Shown piece after piece: positions 7,626-18,956 of a stretch of 64,000 nt of DNA; position 1 is the stretch's first letter; each line of letters opens with the position of its first letter. Source of the stretch: Bacteroidaceae bacterium (GTDB lineage: Bacteria; Bacteroidota; Bacteroidia; Bacteroidales; Bacteroidaceae). The stretch is from positions 62,001 through 126,000 of the forward strand of contig JAGCFO010000006.1 of NCBI GenBank assembly GCA_017650105.1, in the 5' to 3' direction. Under the pieces are notes generated by a model that saw only the letters and a program-made list of their open reading frames with translations, did not search any database and was not told the DNA's origin. The translations under genes and the position numbers were made by a program.

Positions 7626-10463
7626 ATGGACTATAATTTTCGGGAAATCGAAAGGAAATGGCAACAGTATTGGGTGGAGCATAACACCTATAAAGTGACG
7701 GAAGACGAAACGCGCCAGAAGTTCTACGTGCTCAACATGTTCCCCTACCCCAGCGGAGCAGGACTGCACGTAGGGCACCCGCTCGGATACATTGCCAGCG
7801 ACATCTATGCCCGCTACAAACGTCAGCGGGGATTCAACGTGCTCAACCCTATGGGCTACGACAGCTACGGCCTGCCTGCTGAGCAGTATGCCATTCAGAC
7901 GGGACAGCACCCCGAAGTTACCACTTTTGCCAACATCGACAGGTATCGTGAGCAGCTCGACAAAATAGGCTTCTCTTTCGACTGGAACAGAGAAATCCGC
8001 ACTTGCGATCCTGCATATTATAAGTGGACACAATGGGCATTTCAGAAAATGTTCAACTCCTATTTCTGCAACGCTTGCCAGAAAGCCCAGCCCATCGAGC
8101 AGCTGATTCAGCATTTCAACGAATGTGGCACCGAGGGACTGGATGTTGCAGAAGGCGAAACACTCCATTTCTCTGCCGAAGAGTGGAAGAAGATGAGCGA
8201 GAAGGAGCAGAGCGACGTGCTCATGAACTACCGCATTGCCTTCCTGGGAGAGACGATGGTGAACTGGTGCCCGAAACTCGGTACCGTGCTTGCCAACGAC
8301 GAAGTGGTGGACGGCTTGTCGGTACGCGGAGGATTCCCCGTTGAACAGAAGAAAATGCGCCAGTGGTGCCTGCGCGTGAGTGCCTATGCCCAGCGCCTGC
8401 TCGACGGACTGGAAACCATCGAGTGGAGCGACAGCATAAAGGAAGCTCAGCGAAACTGGATAGGCCGAAGCGAGGGTACGGAGGTTGAATTCATGATAGC
8501 CGACTCGGAAGAACACTTCACTATCTTCACTACCCGTGCCGACACGATGTTTGGAGTCACTTTCATGGTGCTGGCTCCCGAAAGCGAGCTCGTGCAGAAG
8601 GTAACCACTCCCGAGCAGAAGGCAGATGTGGAGAAATACATCGCTTACGTGAAGGGACGCACCGAGCGCGAGCGTATGATTGACCATAAGATAACAGGCG
8701 TCTTCTCAGGCTCTTACGCCATCAATCCTTTCACGGGTGAGAAGATTCCTATCTGGGTTGCCGAGTATGTTCTTGCCGGATACGGCACAGGAGCCATCAT
8801 GGCTGTGCCTGCACACGACAGCCGCGACTATGCTTTTGCCAAGCACTTCGGACTTCCCATCGTTCCGCTCATCGAAGGTGCCGACATAAGCGAGGAAAGC
8901 TACGACGCAAAGGAGGGAATCGTCACCAACAGTCCTCGTAAAGACGCTACTCCCTACATTGACTTCAGCCTCAACGGACTTACCGTAAAGGAGGCCATAG
9001 CTGCCACAAAGAAATATGTGGAAGAGCACAAGCTGGGGCGTGTGAAAGTCAACTATCGTCTTCACGACGCCATTTTCAGCCGTCAGCGCTACTGGGGAGA
9101 GCCTTTCCCCGTGTATTACAAGAACGGAATCGCCACGATGATTCCCGAAGATTGTCTGCCCGTGCAGCTTCCCGAAGTGGAAAACTTCCTTCCTACCGAA
9201 ACGGGTGAACCTCCTCTCGGGCACGCTCAGGTGTGGGCTTGGGACGAGCAGAAACGCAAGATTGTCGACAAGGCTCTCATCGATGAGAAGACCGTATTTC
9301 CTATCGAGCTCTACACGATGCCCGGATTTGCCGGTTCATCTGCCTATTATCTGCGCTATATGGACCCGCACAACAACGAGGCTCTCGTCAGCGAGAAGGC
9401 CGACAGATATTGGCAGAACGTTGACCTTTACGTGGGAGGCTCCGAGCATGCTACCGGGCACCTCATCTACAGCCGTTTCTGGAACAAATTCCTCTTCGAC
9501 TACGGCTACAGCTGCAAAGAAGAACCTTTCCAGAAACTTGTCAATCAAGGCATGATACAGGGACGAAGCAACTTCGTATATCGCATAAAGGACTCCAACA
9601 CGTTCGTTTCTCTCGGGTTGAAAGACCAGTACGACACCACTCCGCTCCACGTGGATGTGAACATCGTGTCGGCCGACGTGCTCGACATCGAAGCCTTCAA
9701 GGCTTGGCGCCCTGAGTATAACGACGCGCAGTTTATTCTCGAAGACGGCAAGTACATCTGCGGATGGGCTGTTGAAAAGATGTCGAAGAGTATGTACAAC
9801 GTTGTGAACCCCGATATGATTGTTGAACGCTACGGAGCCGACACTCTGCGCCTGTATGAGATGTTCCTCGGACCCGTAGAGCAGAGCAAGCCTTGGGACA
9901 CGAACGGAATAGACGGCTGCCACAGGTTCCTGAAGAAGTTCTGGGCTCTCTTCTTCGGCAAAGACGGAGAAGCATGCCTGAGCGACGAGGCTCCCTCGAA
10001 GGAAGAGCTCAAGTCGCTTCACAAGCTGCTGAAGAAGGTGACGGGCGACATCGAGACATTCTCGTACAACACATCCATCAGCGCATTTATGATTTGCGTC
10101 AATGAGCTTACTCAGCTCAAGTGCAACAAACGAGCCATCCTCGAGCCGCTTGTAGTCGCTATTGCTCCGTTTGCTCCTCACATAGCCGAAGAACTGCATC
10201 AGCTGCTTGGCAAGAGCGGTAGCGTGTGCGACGCAACGTGGCCTGCCTACAACGAGGAATTCCTGAAGGAAGACAGCGTGGTTTACACCATTTCGTTCAA
10301 CGGAAAGATGCGTTTCACGCTCGAGCTCCCCGTTGATATGGAAAACACCGCTATAGAGAAGATTGTGCTCGAGCACGAGCTGTCCAAGCGCTGGATAGAA
10401 GGCAAGACCATCCGCAAGGTCATCATCGTTCCGCGCAAGATTGTAAACGTTGTCGTCGGCTAA
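7626..10463 (+). CDS. leuS: Leucyl-tRNA synthetase
   Basis: 945 residues from the ATG at 7626 ([13 protein letters not shown], the usual Bacteroidetes start). A TTG three codons earlier is less likely. It charges tRNA-Leu in the cytoplasm. The HIGH motif appears as HVGHPLGY near residue 47 and KMSKS as EKMSKSMYN near 720. The CP1 editing domain lies between about 220 and 420, and the anticodon-binding and C-terminal domains fill the rest. Length matches the bacterial family. The stop codon is followed directly by R1 copy 3, with no ordinary terminator. Confidence 0.97.
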   Translation: MDYNFREIERKWQQYWVEHNTYKVTEDETRQKFYVLNMFPYPSGAGLHVGHPLGYIASDIYARYKRQRGFNVLNPMGYDSYGLPAEQYAIQTGQHPEVTTFANIDRYREQLDKIGFSFDWNREIRTCDPAYYKWTQWAFQKMFNSYFCNACQKAQPIEQLIQHFNECGTEGLDVAEGETLHFSAEEWKKMSEKEQSDVLMNYRIAFLGETMVNWCPKLGTVLANDEVVDGLSVRGGFPVEQKKMRQWCLRVSAYAQRLLDGLETIEWSDSIKEAQRNWIGRSEGTEVEFMIADSEEHFTIFTTRADTMFGVTFMVLAPESELVQKVTTPEQKADVEKYIAYVKGRTERERMIDHKITGVFSGSYAINPFTGEKIPIWVAEYVLAGYGTGAIMAVPAHDSRDYAFAKHFGLPIVPLIEGADISEESYDAKEGIVTNSPRKDATPYIDFSLNGLTVKEAIAATKKYVEEHKLGRVKVNYRLHDAIFSRQRYWGEPFPVYYKNGIATMIPEDCLPVQLPEVENFLPTETGEPPLGHAQVWAWDEQKRKIVDKALIDEKTVFPIELYTMPGFAGSSAYYLRYMDPHNNEALVSEKADRYWQNVDLYVGGSEHATGHLIYSRFWNKFLFDYGYSCKEEPFQKLVNQGMIQGRSNFVYRIKDSNTFVSLGLKDQYDTTPLHVDVNIVSADVLDIEAFKAWRPEYNDAQFILEDGKYICGWAVEKMSKSMYNVVNPDMIVERYGADTLRLYEMFLGPVEQSKPWDTNGIDGCHRFLKKFWALFFGKDGEACLSDEAPSKEELKSLHKLLKKVTGDIETFSYNTSISAFMICVNELTQLKCNKRAILEPLVVAIAPFAPHIAEELHQLLGKSGSVCDATWPAYNEEFLKEDSVVYTISFNGKMRFTLELPVDMENTAIEKIVLEHELSKRWIEGKTIRKVIIVPRKIVNVVVG

Positions 10464-10565
10464 TTATGTAGAAGGGAAAAAATTTTTTGGAGAACAAATC
10501 TCGCGATATGTAGAAAGAATAATTTTTTTTCCCTTCTTCATAATTCATTTTACTCAAAGCATATT
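10464..10565. repeat. R1 modular repeat, copy 3
   Basis: Begins right after the leuS stop. Word order: ATTATGTAGAAGGG, A6T6, GGAGAACAAAT, CTCGCGATAT, GTAGAAAGAATAA, T8, CCCTTCTTC, ATAATTC, then CTCAAAGCATAT. It contains nearly all R1 modules in one copy. Confidence 0.85.
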
Positions 10566-10607
10566 TTCAGATTAAAAAGAAACCACACTTTTCTTTCCCT
10601 TTAACCT

Positions 10608-11519
10608 ATGTCGAACACTAAATTCCTACAAACGAAGGCAGGGCGCGAGCTGAAGGATTATCTTGCTATTGCCATAGGACTTCTCTGCTACTCAGGGGGT
10701 TGGACCATCTTCATGCTGCCCTACGGAGTGACGCTCGGCGGAGTTACCGGTATTGCCGCGCTTGTTGACCTGGGCACGCAGCACATGCCTTTCCACATTC
10801 CCATGCAGGCAACCTACTTCGTACTCAACGCTATGCTTCTGCTGATGGCTCTCAGGGTGCTGGGATGGAAGTTCTGCACCAAGACCATCTATGCCGTCAT
10901 AGTGATGACCCTTATGCTGCAGATAGGCAACAGCACGATGGCCCGGCTGGGAAACCCGATGGTACTGGGCGAAGGCGAGAACTTCATGTCGTGCGTCATC
11001 GGCGCCTGCCTGTGCGGATTGGGCATAGGCATCTGCTTTGCCAACAACGGCAGCACGGGAGGTACCGACATCATAGCAGCAATGATTAACAAGAATCACG
11101 ATGTATCCCTCGGGCGCATCGTGCTTCTCAGCGACTTGATTGTCATCGGCTGCAACTACCTCGTTTTCCACGACATACGGCGCGTGCTCTTCGGATACGT
11201 CGCACTCATCCTCATGAGCTTGGTGCTTGACTACTACGTCAACAGCAGTCGGCAGTCGGTGCAGTTCTTCATTTTCTCAACCAAACACCAAGAGATTGCC
11301 GACTACATCAACGAGAACATGCATCGCGGAGTAACTGTGCTCGACGGTATGGGCTGGTACAGCAAGGAGCCGATGAAGGTACTTGTGGTGCTTGCAAAGA
11401 AAAGAGACTCCGTAAGTCTCTTCCGCGCTATCAAGGATATCGATCCGAAGGCTTTCGTATCGCAAAGCAACGTGATAGGCGTCTACGGCAAGGGATTCGA
11501 CAAGATAAAGGTGAAATAA
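10608..11519 (+). CDS. YitT family membrane protein
   Basis: 303 residues. The N-terminal half has five to six hydrophobic segments (about 15-190), including the glycine-rich [17 protein letters not shown] stretch typical of YitT/DUF161 proteins. The C-terminal DUF2179-like domain (about 215-300) includes [19 protein letters not shown]. It acts in the inner membrane; transport has been proposed for the family but no substrate is established. rdgB follows after 14 nt, so the two are likely co-transcribed. Confidence 0.88.
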   Translation: MSNTKFLQTKAGRELKDYLAIAIGLLCYSGGWTIFMLPYGVTLGGVTGIAALVDLGTQHMPFHIPMQATYFVLNAMLLLMALRVLGWKFCTKTIYAVIVMTLMLQIGNSTMARLGNPMVLGEGENFMSCVIGACLCGLGIGICFANNGSTGGTDIIAAMINKNHDVSLGRIVLLSDLIVIGCNYLVFHDIRRVLFGYVALILMSLVLDYYVNSSRQSVQFFIFSTKHQEIADYINENMHRGVTVLDGMGWYSKEPMKVLVVLAKKRDSVSLFRAIKDIDPKAFVSQSNVIGVYGKGFDKIKVK

Positions 11520-11533
11520 ACGCTCATCCTCCT

Positions 11534-12115
11534 ATGAAAACGAAACTCGTGTTTGCTACCAACAACGCCCACAAGCTGGAAGAGGTGCGCGCCATACTGG
11601 GCAACGACTACGAAGTGCTTTCGCTTGCTGATATCAATCTGCACGAAGACATTCCCGAGACAGCCGGCACACTCGAAGGAAACGCACTTCAGAAGGCGCA
11701 ATATGTGAAGCAGCACTTCGGGCTTGATTGTTTTGCCGACGATACGGGTTTGGAAGTATATGCATTGAATGGGGAACCCGGAGTTTATTCTGCACGATAT
11801 GCGGGAGAAGGACATGATTCGGAAGCGAATATGTCGAAACTTCTGCTAAAAATGAATAAAAAAAGGAATCGCAAGGCAAGATTTCGCACCATCGTTGCGT
11901 TAATACAAGGTGAAGACATTCATTTGTTTGAAGGAATAGTGAACGGTACTATCATCAAGGAACGCAGAGGAGAAGGCGGATTTGGATACGATCCTATCTT
12001 CGTGCCTGAGGGATATAGCCAGACACTTGCCGAAATAGGTGAGGAGAAAAACAAGATAAGTCATAGAGCTCGCGCAATAGCAAAACTCGCTGACTTCCTT
12101 AAGAATAAAGAGTAG
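11534..12115 (+). CDS. rdgB: Non-canonical purine NTP pyrophosphatase (RdgB/HAM1 family)
   Basis: 193 residues, the standard length. It hydrolyses ITP, dITP and XTP to the monophosphates, keeping deaminated purines out of DNA and RNA. Visible family motifs are [17 protein letters not shown] at the N-terminus, FADDTGLEV with the catalytic acidic residues near 70, [25 protein letters not shown] and the C-terminal ISHRARA. It follows the yitT-like gene by 14 nt. Confidence 0.95.
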   Translation: MKTKLVFATNNAHKLEEVRAILGNDYEVLSLADINLHEDIPETAGTLEGNALQKAQYVKQHFGLDCFADDTGLEVYALNGEPGVYSARYAGEGHDSEANMSKLLLKMNKKRNRKARFRTIVALIQGEDIHLFEGIVNGTIIKERRGEGGFGYDPIFVPEGYSQTLAEIGEEKNKISHRARAIAKLADFLKNKE

Positions 12116-12188
12116 AAAACTGACAGCATTAGCTGTTTTGACAATACAACAAGGAAAACATTCTTTCGACTAAAGTTGAGCATCTGAT

Positions 12189-14498
12189 ATGAAACGAAAG
12201 TCTTTCATCACTACCCTCTTGCTTCTGTGCAGCATCGGTTGCATGCAGGCACAGCTGGCTGTGGGAGAATGGAGGGCTCATATGGCTTATCACGATGCCA
12301 CTCGATGCCTGCAACTGGGCGACAAAATATTCGTGCTTAGTAGCGGCTCCATCTATGCGTATTATCCGAAAGACACGTTTGTCGACATCTACAACAAGGC
12401 AACAGGACTGAGCGACGTGAACATTAAGTTCATGCTGAAATGCAACGAAGAAAATGCTCTCATTCTGGTGTATGACAACGCAAACATTGACTTGCTGAAA
12501 GCTGACGACTCCTTATATAACATATCGGATTTCTTTCAGAAAATCACTTACGATCCTACCATTCACGACGTTTCCATCGCGGGGAGCAATGCTTATCTGG
12601 CTACCAACTTCGGAATAGTTGTCGTCAATCTGAAGAAAAAAGAATTCAGCAACACTTACCCTTCTTCCTCGCAGATTATCAGCTGCACGGGAAACACTTC
12701 ACAGATCATTGCTGCTACCACCAATGGAATCATAGGGGGAGACATCAGCAAAAATTTGCTTGATCCTGATAACTGGAAACTTCTCAACGACATCTACTTT
12801 TCTCAGCTTGTAACCTATAAAAATACATTCGTTGGCATACGTCCTTCTGCTGGCATTTTCACTATCAGCGAAACGGGAAAAATCCAGAAAATCCTCGATG
12901 GAAAGGGATATAATTGGATGCGCGTGTCGGACGATAAACTCTACATCAAGAAAGATAAAGAGGTGTTTGTTTTTGAAGGAAATCTGAGCAATCCTACTAC
13001 TTATAATGTAGAGGAAAGCACGGAAGATTTCATTCTCTCTGGCGATGAATGTTGGACGGCTTGCGGAAACGAAGGGCTCAAGGGATTTGCTGCAGATAAA
13101 AACGGAACTCTCACACAGAATGTTTCGAGCGTGATTCCAAATAGTCCTATGAGAAACAACTGCGACTACCTCAAATTCACCGATGAAGAGCGTCTGCTTG
13201 TGGGAGGAGGAGCACTCAACTATTTTGACATCGTTTTCACGAAAGGTACGGCAGAGATATTTGAAGATGAGTCATGGACCATCTTCCAGGAAGAAAACTT
13301 GGTGGATGCTTCGATAATGAAACGCGGATATTGTGACGTCACAAGCATTGCTCAAGACCCTTTGGACAATTCTCATCACTACATTTCATCCTACGGGCAA
13401 GGCATCTACGAATTCAAGGAAGGGAAATTCGTAAATAATCTGAACAGCAGCAACAGTTCGCTCGAAACAGCAGTGCCTGAAGTGCCTTTCTACACGCGTA
13501 TAAGCCGCTTGCAGTACGATAAACAAGGTAATCTGTGGATAACGAACAGTCACGCTAAATCGCCCCTTAAGGTGATGCAGAAAGATGGAAAGATCATAGA
13601 CATCTTCTATCCCGAACTGGAAGAACAACCAACCGTTACAGATATTCTCTTTGACTCAAACGGGCTGATATGGGTGGTAGTGATGCGTGCGGATGCGGGA
13701 CTTTTCTGCATCGACAACAAAGGAACTCCATTCAATACTGCAGACGATGTCACTCGCTTTATTTCTCCATCTTTCCGAGATCAAGACGGAAATCTCACTA
13801 CTATCGACTATATCTACGATATAGCAGAAGACAAGGAGGGTACCATTTGGGTGCTTACCAATCAGGGACCTTACATCATCTATAATCCGAAGGACTATTT
13901 CAACAACAACTTCACGTTTACGAAGATTAAAGTGCCTCGCAACGACGGTACAAACTATGCAGATTATCTTCTCGATGCAGTTTATACCACTTGTATAGCT
14001 ATTGATGAAGCCAACAGAAAGTGGATAGGAACTCAGTCGAGCGGCATTTATCTTATCAGCGCAGACGGACTTGAAACCATTCATCATTTCACTACCGACA
14101 ACAGTCCTCTTTTGTCAAACAGCATACGCGATATAGCTATCAAAGGAAGCACGGGAGAAGTGTTCATAGGAACCGATAAAGGGCTCATTTCGTATCGAAG
14201 CGACGCTACCACACCAGCAGAAGAGTTTGACAAGGAAAGCGTCTACGCATTCCCAAATCCCGTAATGCCCGACTATACAGGAATAATCACCGTAACAGGA
14301 CTGAAAGAGAATAGCACTGTAAAAATTGTGAATACTGCCGGGCGTCTTGTAGCACAAGGAATAAGCCTGGGAGGCAGCTTCGGATGGAACGGGTGCTACA
14401 CAACGGGAGAAAGAGTTCCTTCGGGCATCTATCACGTACTAGCTACTTCCTCTGACGGAAAAGAAGGCATCGTTACACGTATAGCGATAATCAGGTAA
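12189..14498 (+). CDS. porZ: PorZ-type beta-propeller protein of the type IX secretion system
   Basis: 769 residues, close to the length of Porphyromonas PorZ. A signal peptide (about 1-22) is followed by two propeller-like regions built from repeated blade motifs such as GNLWITNSHAK, GTIWVLTNQGPY and NRKWIGTQSSGIYL. A C-terminal beta-sandwich (about 685-769, AFPNPVMPDYTGIITV to IARIAII-like end) has the shape of a T9SS sorting domain. PorZ is part of the surface attachment complex that delivers anionic LPS for anchoring T9SS cargo. This implies an operating T9SS elsewhere in the genome. The PorZ assignment rests on architecture and the C-terminal domain. Confidence 0.82.
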   Translation: MKRKSFITTLLLLCSIGCMQAQLAVGEWRAHMAYHDATRCLQLGDKIFVLSSGSIYAYYPKDTFVDIYNKATGLSDVNIKFMLKCNEENALILVYDNANIDLLKADDSLYNISDFFQKITYDPTIHDVSIAGSNAYLATNFGIVVVNLKKKEFSNTYPSSSQIISCTGNTSQIIAATTNGIIGGDISKNLLDPDNWKLLNDIYFSQLVTYKNTFVGIRPSAGIFTISETGKIQKILDGKGYNWMRVSDDKLYIKKDKEVFVFEGNLSNPTTYNVEESTEDFILSGDECWTACGNEGLKGFAADKNGTLTQNVSSVIPNSPMRNNCDYLKFTDEERLLVGGGALNYFDIVFTKGTAEIFEDESWTIFQEENLVDASIMKRGYCDVTSIAQDPLDNSHHYISSYGQGIYEFKEGKFVNNLNSSNSSLETAVPEVPFYTRISRLQYDKQGNLWITNSHAKSPLKVMQKDGKIIDIFYPELEEQPTVTDILFDSNGLIWVVVMRADAGLFCIDNKGTPFNTADDVTRFISPSFRDQDGNLTTIDYIYDIAEDKEGTIWVLTNQGPYIIYNPKDYFNNNFTFTKIKVPRNDGTNYADYLLDAVYTTCIAIDEANRKWIGTQSSGIYLISADGLETIHHFTTDNSPLLSNSIRDIAIKGSTGEVFIGTDKGLISYRSDATTPAEEFDKESVYAFPNPVMPDYTGIITVTGLKENSTVKIVNTAGRLVAQGISLGGSFGWNGCYTTGERVPSGIYHVLATSSDGKEGIVTRIAIIR

Positions 14499-14523
14499 AA
14501 ATAATCAGTTTCATCTATTTTGT

Positions 14524-14555
14524 ATCCTTTTCTTTTTACAGATAAAGAAAGGGAT
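14524..14555. terminator. Hairpin between porZ and mutS (convergent)
   Basis: A 12-bp stem (14524-14535 with 14544-14555, one G-U pair) with an 8-nt loop, just after the porZ stop. The following sequence is T-rich but broken, so termination strength is uncertain. Confidence 0.45.
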
Positions 14556-15063
14556 ATTCACTTTATCCTCTTTTTCAAACAATATTAAAATATAGATTAT
14601 TTTCTTTTTTATTTTTTAAAAATTGTATGATGATGATAATATAAGGTGAATTGAGTTGAAAAAAAAGAGTTAAAAAAGTTGTCTAAGAGTTATCAACTGA
14701 AATGAATTGCTTTTCCACATTTGATTCACAAAACTAAGTTTTTTATTTTTCTTGCAAAGATAAGAAATATAAGAACTTGAAGATAAATAAAGAGGTTATT
14801 AACAACGAAAAGAAAAATGAAAGGTTGAAAAAGTAAAGTAGAAAAAAGAGGTGTAAAAAGGAAAATAATAGTTGAAAACTTAATGATAAGAAGAAGGGAA
14901 AAAATTTTTTTCTTTCTACATAATTTTTAAAGAAGAAAGAAAATGAAACTGCCAAGAGAAAAAAGAAATTTTTTCAAAAAGTTTTCCCCTTTAAAATGTA
15001 GGAGTTATCCACTTTAAATGCACCGAGAAGTTGAAAAGTGAGAAGCAGAATAAACGATTGCTT
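14556..15063. other. AT-rich gene-free stretch between convergent porZ and mutS
   Basis: Very A-rich on the plus strand, with many AAAAAG and GAAAA runs. Apart from R1 copy 4 (14886-14928) I see no coding potential, RNA or clear regulatory site. A 70-residue open frame in it is low-complexity F/L/S and is not a credible gene. Confidence 0.5.
14886..14928. repeat. R1 modular repeat, copy 4 (short form)
   Basis: GAAGAAGGG, A6T7, CTTTCTACAT, AATTTT. This is the minimal two-arm form: a GAAGAAGG word and an inverted GTAGAAAG word around one A/T tract. Confidence 0.8.
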
Positions 15064-17682
15064 TTACTTGCCGCTGACTATTTTCTTTATGTCGTTCAAT
15101 TTATTGAGTGCCTCAAGTGGAGTAAGGTTGTTGACATCTAGTCCGAGAATTTCATCGCGTATCTGACAGAGGATAGGATCGTCGAGTTGGAAGAAATTCA
15201 TCTGATATCCCTCGCGCGAGGTAGCTATCTCATCCACAGGCTTTTTTATTCCTTCGTTCTGATTTTGTTTCTCCATCTGAGCCAGGATATTTGAAGCGCG
15301 ACGTACGATACTTTTAGGCATACCAGCCATACTGGCTACGTGAATTCCGAATGAGTGCTCGCTGCCCCCCTCTACCAGCTTGCGCAGGAAAATCACTTTG
15401 TTGTCTATCTCTTTTACGGCAACGTTGTAGTTTTTTATTCTCGAAAACGAGCGTGCCATTTCGTTGAGCTCATGATAATGCGTAGCAAAAAGCGTGCGAG
15501 CATGTCCTCGTGCATTTTCGTGAATATATTCCACGATAGCCCAAGCAATTGATATTCCGTCGTAAGTGCTTGTGCCTCTTCCCAATTCATCGAATAGTAT
15601 GAGGCTTCTTGGGCTCAGATTGTTGAGAATGTCAGACGCTTCTGTCATCTCAACCATAAAAGTTGACTCTCCGACTGAAATATTGTCACTTGCTCCTACG
15701 CGAGTGAAAATCTTATCCACCATTCCGATGTGTGCCGATTCGGCAGGCACGAAACATCCTATCTGAGCCAGTAGGGTAATGAGGGCTGTCTGCCGTAGAA
15801 GGGCGGACTTTCCAGCCATATTGGGTCCTGTGATGATAAGAATCTGCTGTTTATCAGAGTCGAGAAAAATGTCGTTAGCTATGTATTTTTCGCCTATCGG
15901 CATTTGTTGCTCTATCACGGGATGACGTCCCTGCTTGATGTCGATAACGAAAGAGTCGTCTACAACGGGGCGAATATATTTGTTTGTTTTGGCAACAGAT
16001 GAGAATGAGAGCAGACAGTCAAGTCTGGCAATCATGTTTGCATTCACCTGAATGGAAGGAATAAACTCGTTCAAGTCCGCGATGAGATTGTTGAAAAGTT
16101 TTGTTTCAAGGGCAAGTATCTTGTCTTCAGCGCCTAATATTTTTTCCTCGTATTCCTTCAGTTCCTGCGTGATGTATCTTTCGGCATTCACGAGGGTTTG
16201 TTTGCGTATCCATTCGGCAGGCACTTTGTCTTTGAATGTGTTGCGCACTTCGATATAATAGCCGAAGACATTGTTGTAGGCTATTTTGAGACTTGAAATT
16301 CCCGTTGCCTCAATCTCGCGCTGCTGAATATTCATTAGATATTCCTTTCCGCTGTAGGCGATATCGCGCAAGTCGTCGAGCTCTTTGTTAACTCCTCTCG
16401 ATATGATGCCTCCCTTATTAATTAAAAGAGGAGGATTAGGAACAATTTCTCTTCCTATCCTATCGCGGATAGAAACACAGGGATTGAGCTGTTCTCCTAT
16501 ATATTTCAGATTGGGATTATCACAGCTGAGGCAAGCATTCTTAATAGGTTCGATAGCAAGAAGCGCTTGCTGAAGCTGAACAATCTCACGTGGTGAAACA
16601 CGCCCTACAGCTACTTTTGAGATGATTCTCTCCAAGTCGCCTATTCTGTGCAAGTTATTGTCGAGCAATTCGCGCAGCTCAGGTTCGCGGAAAAAATAGT
16701 CAACAACATCAAGTCTGTCGTTTATGGCATTTGTGTTTTTGAGGGGGAATGTAACCCATCGGCGCAAGAGTCGTCCTCCCATCGGGCTTATTGTCTGGTC
16801 TATGACATCAAGAAGCGACACTCCGCCCTCATGCATAGGAGCCAGCAGCTCAAGGTTACGGATGGTATATCTGTCGAGCCTCACATAGCGTTCTTCCTCT
16901 ATACGAGAGATGCGGATGATATGCTTGATATTGTTGTGGAGAGTGACATCCATATATTGTAGAATGGCTCCTGCGGAGACGATTCCATTTCTCAGATGTT
17001 CAATCCCGAATCCTTTCAGATTTTTTGTCTGGAAGTGTTTGAGAAGTTTTTCTCGCGCAAATTGCTCTGTGAATACCCAGTCGTCAAGTTCAAAGGTGCA
17101 GAGCTTATTTCCGAAAACGCTCTCAAACTGTTGTCTCATTCCTCTCTGATAGAGCACTTCTTTGGGAGAGAAGTTGGAGAGGAGTTTTTCGATGTAGTCA
17201 AATGTGCCTTCGGCAGTAAGAAATTCTCCTGTAGATATGTCGAGGAACGAGATTCCGCAAGCTCCTTTCCCGAAATGTATGGCAGCCAGGAAGTTGTTTT
17301 CCTTATAGTTCAGTACGGTATCTGAGATGGTTACGCCGGGTGTGACAAGTTCTGTGATTCCTCGCTTAACCAGTTTTTTTGTCAGCTTAGGATCTTCCAG
17401 CTGATCACAAATGGCTACGCGCTTCCCTGCACGTATGAGCTTGGGCAGATAAGTATCGAGGGCGTGGTGGGGAAATCCTGCCATCTCGATAGCTTCGGCT
17501 CCGTTCTTCCCGTTATTGCGCCGAGTGAGTGTTATTCCCAGTATGCTGCTTGCCGTAATGGCATCGGTGGAATATGTTTCATAGAAGTCGCCACACCGAA
17601 ACAGCAACACGGCGTCGGGATGCTTGGCCTTGAGGTCAAGAAACTGTTTTATCATCGGAGTTTCTTTCAGTTCTGCTGCCAT
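15064..17682 (-). CDS. mutS: DNA mismatch repair ATPase MutS
   Basis: 872 residues, full-length MutS1. The N-terminal mismatch-recognition domain has the GDFYE Phe-x-Glu motif near residue 32. Connector, core and clamp domains follow. The ABC-type ATPase near 610-800 shows Walker A GPNMAGKS, Walker [17 protein letters not shown] and the FATHYHEL helix. It recognises base mismatches and small loops after replication. It is probably co-transcribed behind ychF, whose stop is 32 nt upstream. Confidence 0.97.
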   Translation of the reverse strand: MAAELKETPMIKQFLDLKAKHPDAVLLFRCGDFYETYSTDAITASSILGITLTRRNNGKNGAEAIEMAGFPHHALDTYLPKLIRAGKRVAICDQLEDPKLTKKLVKRGITELVTPGVTISDTVLNYKENNFLAAIHFGKGACGISFLDISTGEFLTAEGTFDYIEKLLSNFSPKEVLYQRGMRQQFESVFGNKLCTFELDDWVFTEQFAREKLLKHFQTKNLKGFGIEHLRNGIVSAGAILQYMDVTLHNNIKHIIRISRIEEERYVRLDRYTIRNLELLAPMHEGGVSLLDVIDQTISPMGGRLLRRWVTFPLKNTNAINDRLDVVDYFFREPELRELLDNNLHRIGDLERIISKVAVGRVSPREIVQLQQALLAIEPIKNACLSCDNPNLKYIGEQLNPCVSIRDRIGREIVPNPPLLINKGGIISRGVNKELDDLRDIAYSGKEYLMNIQQREIEATGISSLKIAYNNVFGYYIEVRNTFKDKVPAEWIRKQTLVNAERYITQELKEYEEKILGAEDKILALETKLFNNLIADLNEFIPSIQVNANMIARLDCLLSFSSVAKTNKYIRPVVDDSFVIDIKQGRHPVIEQQMPIGEKYIANDIFLDSDKQQILIITGPNMAGKSALLRQTALITLLAQIGCFVPAESAHIGMVDKIFTRVGASDNISVGESTFMVEMTEASDILNNLSPRSLILFDELGRGTSTYDGISIAWAIVEYIHENARGHARTLFATHYHELNEMARSFSRIKNYNVAVKEIDNKVIFLRKLVEGGSEHSFGIHVASMAGMPKSIVRRASNILAQMEKQNQNEGIKKPVDEIATSREGYQMNFFQLDDPILCQIRDEILGLDVNNLTPLEALNKLNDIKKIVSGK

Positions 17683-17714
17683 AGTGTGGTAGTTTTCTTA
17701 GTGATACTCTTTTA

Positions 17715-18815
17715 TCAGACGTTAAAGCGGAAGTGCATGATGTCTCCGTCTTGCACTACGTACTCTTTACCTTCTACTCCCATCTTGCCTGCCTCGCGTA
17801 CGGCTGCTTCTGAGCCGTAGTGAATATAGTCTTCATATTTGATGACTTCGGCGCGGATGAATCCCTTCTCAAAGTCGGTGTGGATGACACCAGCGCATTG
17901 TGGAGCCTTCCATCCCTTGTGATATGTCCAGGCTTTTACTTCCATTTCGCCTGCGGTGATGAAGGTTTCGAGGTTGAGCAGTTTGAAGGCAGCCTTGATA
18001 AGGCGGTTTACTCCTGATTCCTGCAGCCCCACCTCCTCCAGAAACATCTGTCGGTCTTCAAAACTCTCCAGCTCTGCGATGTCAGCTTCTGTTTTGGCTG
18101 CCAACACGAGCACTTCGGCATCTTCGTTTTTCACTGCTTCCCGCACTTCATCCACATATTTGTTTCCCGAAGCTGCACTTGCTTCGTCAACGTTGCAGAC
18201 GTAAAGAACGGGCTTTGCCGTCAGGAGGAATAGGTCGTGAGCAGCCCTCTGCTCATCTTTTGTTTCAAACTCAACCGTGCGTGCGCTCTCGCCCTTGCTG
18301 AGTGCATCGTAGTATTTTTTCAGTACGCCAAGTTGCACTTTTGCTGCCTTGTCGCCTGCGTTGGCTTGTTTCTCCACTTTCTGTATTCGCTGCTCCACCG
18401 ATTCCAAGTCCTTAATCTGCAGTTCGGTGTCGATAATCTCCTTATCACGCACGGGATTCACGGTTCCGTCGACGTGCGTAACATTGTCGTCGTCAAAGCA
18501 GCGCAGAACATGAATGATTGCGTCGCACTCGCGAATGTTGCCCAGAAACTTGTTTCCCAGCCCTTCGCCCTTGCTTGCGCCTTTCACCAGTCCGGCAATG
18601 TCGACTATTTCAACCGTTGCTGGTACGATTCGCCCCGGGTGAACAATCTCTGCCAGTTTGTTGAGCCTCTCGTCGGGAACGGTGATAACTCCCACGTTGG
18701 GCTCGATGGTGCAGAAGGGGAAGTTGGCTGCCTGAGCCTTTGCGCTCGACAGGCAGTTGAAGAGGGTTGACTTACCTACATTGGGCAGTCCTACTATTCC
18801 ACATTGTAGTGCCAT
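17715..18815 (-). CDS. ychF: Ribosome-binding ATPase YchF (Obg-like ATPase)
   Basis: 366 residues, the usual length. The N-terminal G domain has Walker A GLPNVGKSTLF, the switch region FCTIEPNVG, DIAGLVKGASKGEG and the NVDE motif in place of NKxD, which explains ATP preference in this family. A coiled-coil insertion (about 130-200) and a C-terminal TGS domain (about 285-366, KGFIRAEVI) follow. It is a cytosolic, ribosome-associated protein linked to translation and stress responses. Confidence 0.96.
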   Translation of the reverse strand: MALQCGIVGLPNVGKSTLFNCLSSAKAQAANFPFCTIEPNVGVITVPDERLNKLAEIVHPGRIVPATVEIVDIAGLVKGASKGEGLGNKFLGNIRECDAIIHVLRCFDDDNVTHVDGTVNPVRDKEIIDTELQIKDLESVEQRIQKVEKQANAGDKAAKVQLGVLKKYYDALSKGESARTVEFETKDEQRAAHDLFLLTAKPVLYVCNVDEASAASGNKYVDEVREAVKNEDAEVLVLAAKTEADIAELESFEDRQMFLEEVGLQESGVNRLIKAAFKLLNLETFITAGEMEVKAWTYHKGWKAPQCAGVIHTDFEKGFIRAEVIKYEDYIHYGSEAAVREAGKMGVEGKEYVVQDGDIMHFRFNV

Positions 18816-18848
18816 ATTCTTATTTCAATTTAGATTCTCTATGGTTTG

Positions 18849-18879
18849 CAAAGTTAGTGTTTTTTGTTGATAAAACCAA
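18849..18879 (-). promoter_or_regulatory. ychF promoter
   Basis: On the minus strand TTGG, a 19-nt spacer, then TAACTTTG (plus coordinates 18849-18856). It fits the Bacteroidetes -33/-7 consensus and places the start site about 25 nt before the ychF ATG. Confidence 0.6.
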
Positions 18880-18892
18880 TACTATTTTCCTT

Positions 18893-18924
18893 TAAAAAAC
18901 GTGAGGGAGCTGTTGGCAGCTCCC
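18893..18924 (-). terminator. Terminator of the Asn/Gln-rich protein gene
   Basis: Perfect 8-bp stem GGGAGCTG/CAGCTCCC (18905-18912 and 18917-18924) followed on the minus strand by a T-run. It lies 33 nt after the stop at 18957. Confidence 0.7.
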
Positions 18925-18956
18925 CCGTTAAGGTTTTTCCGTAGAAGTCAACGTTT

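Noticed and set aside
9336..10376. 346-residue open frame antisense to leuS
   Set aside because: Shadow of a highly biased coding frame; no signal, family motif or promoter.
12122..12140. Terminator after rdgB (ACAGC-ATTA-GCTGT)
   Set aside because: Only a 5-bp stem with a weak T-run; not convincing.
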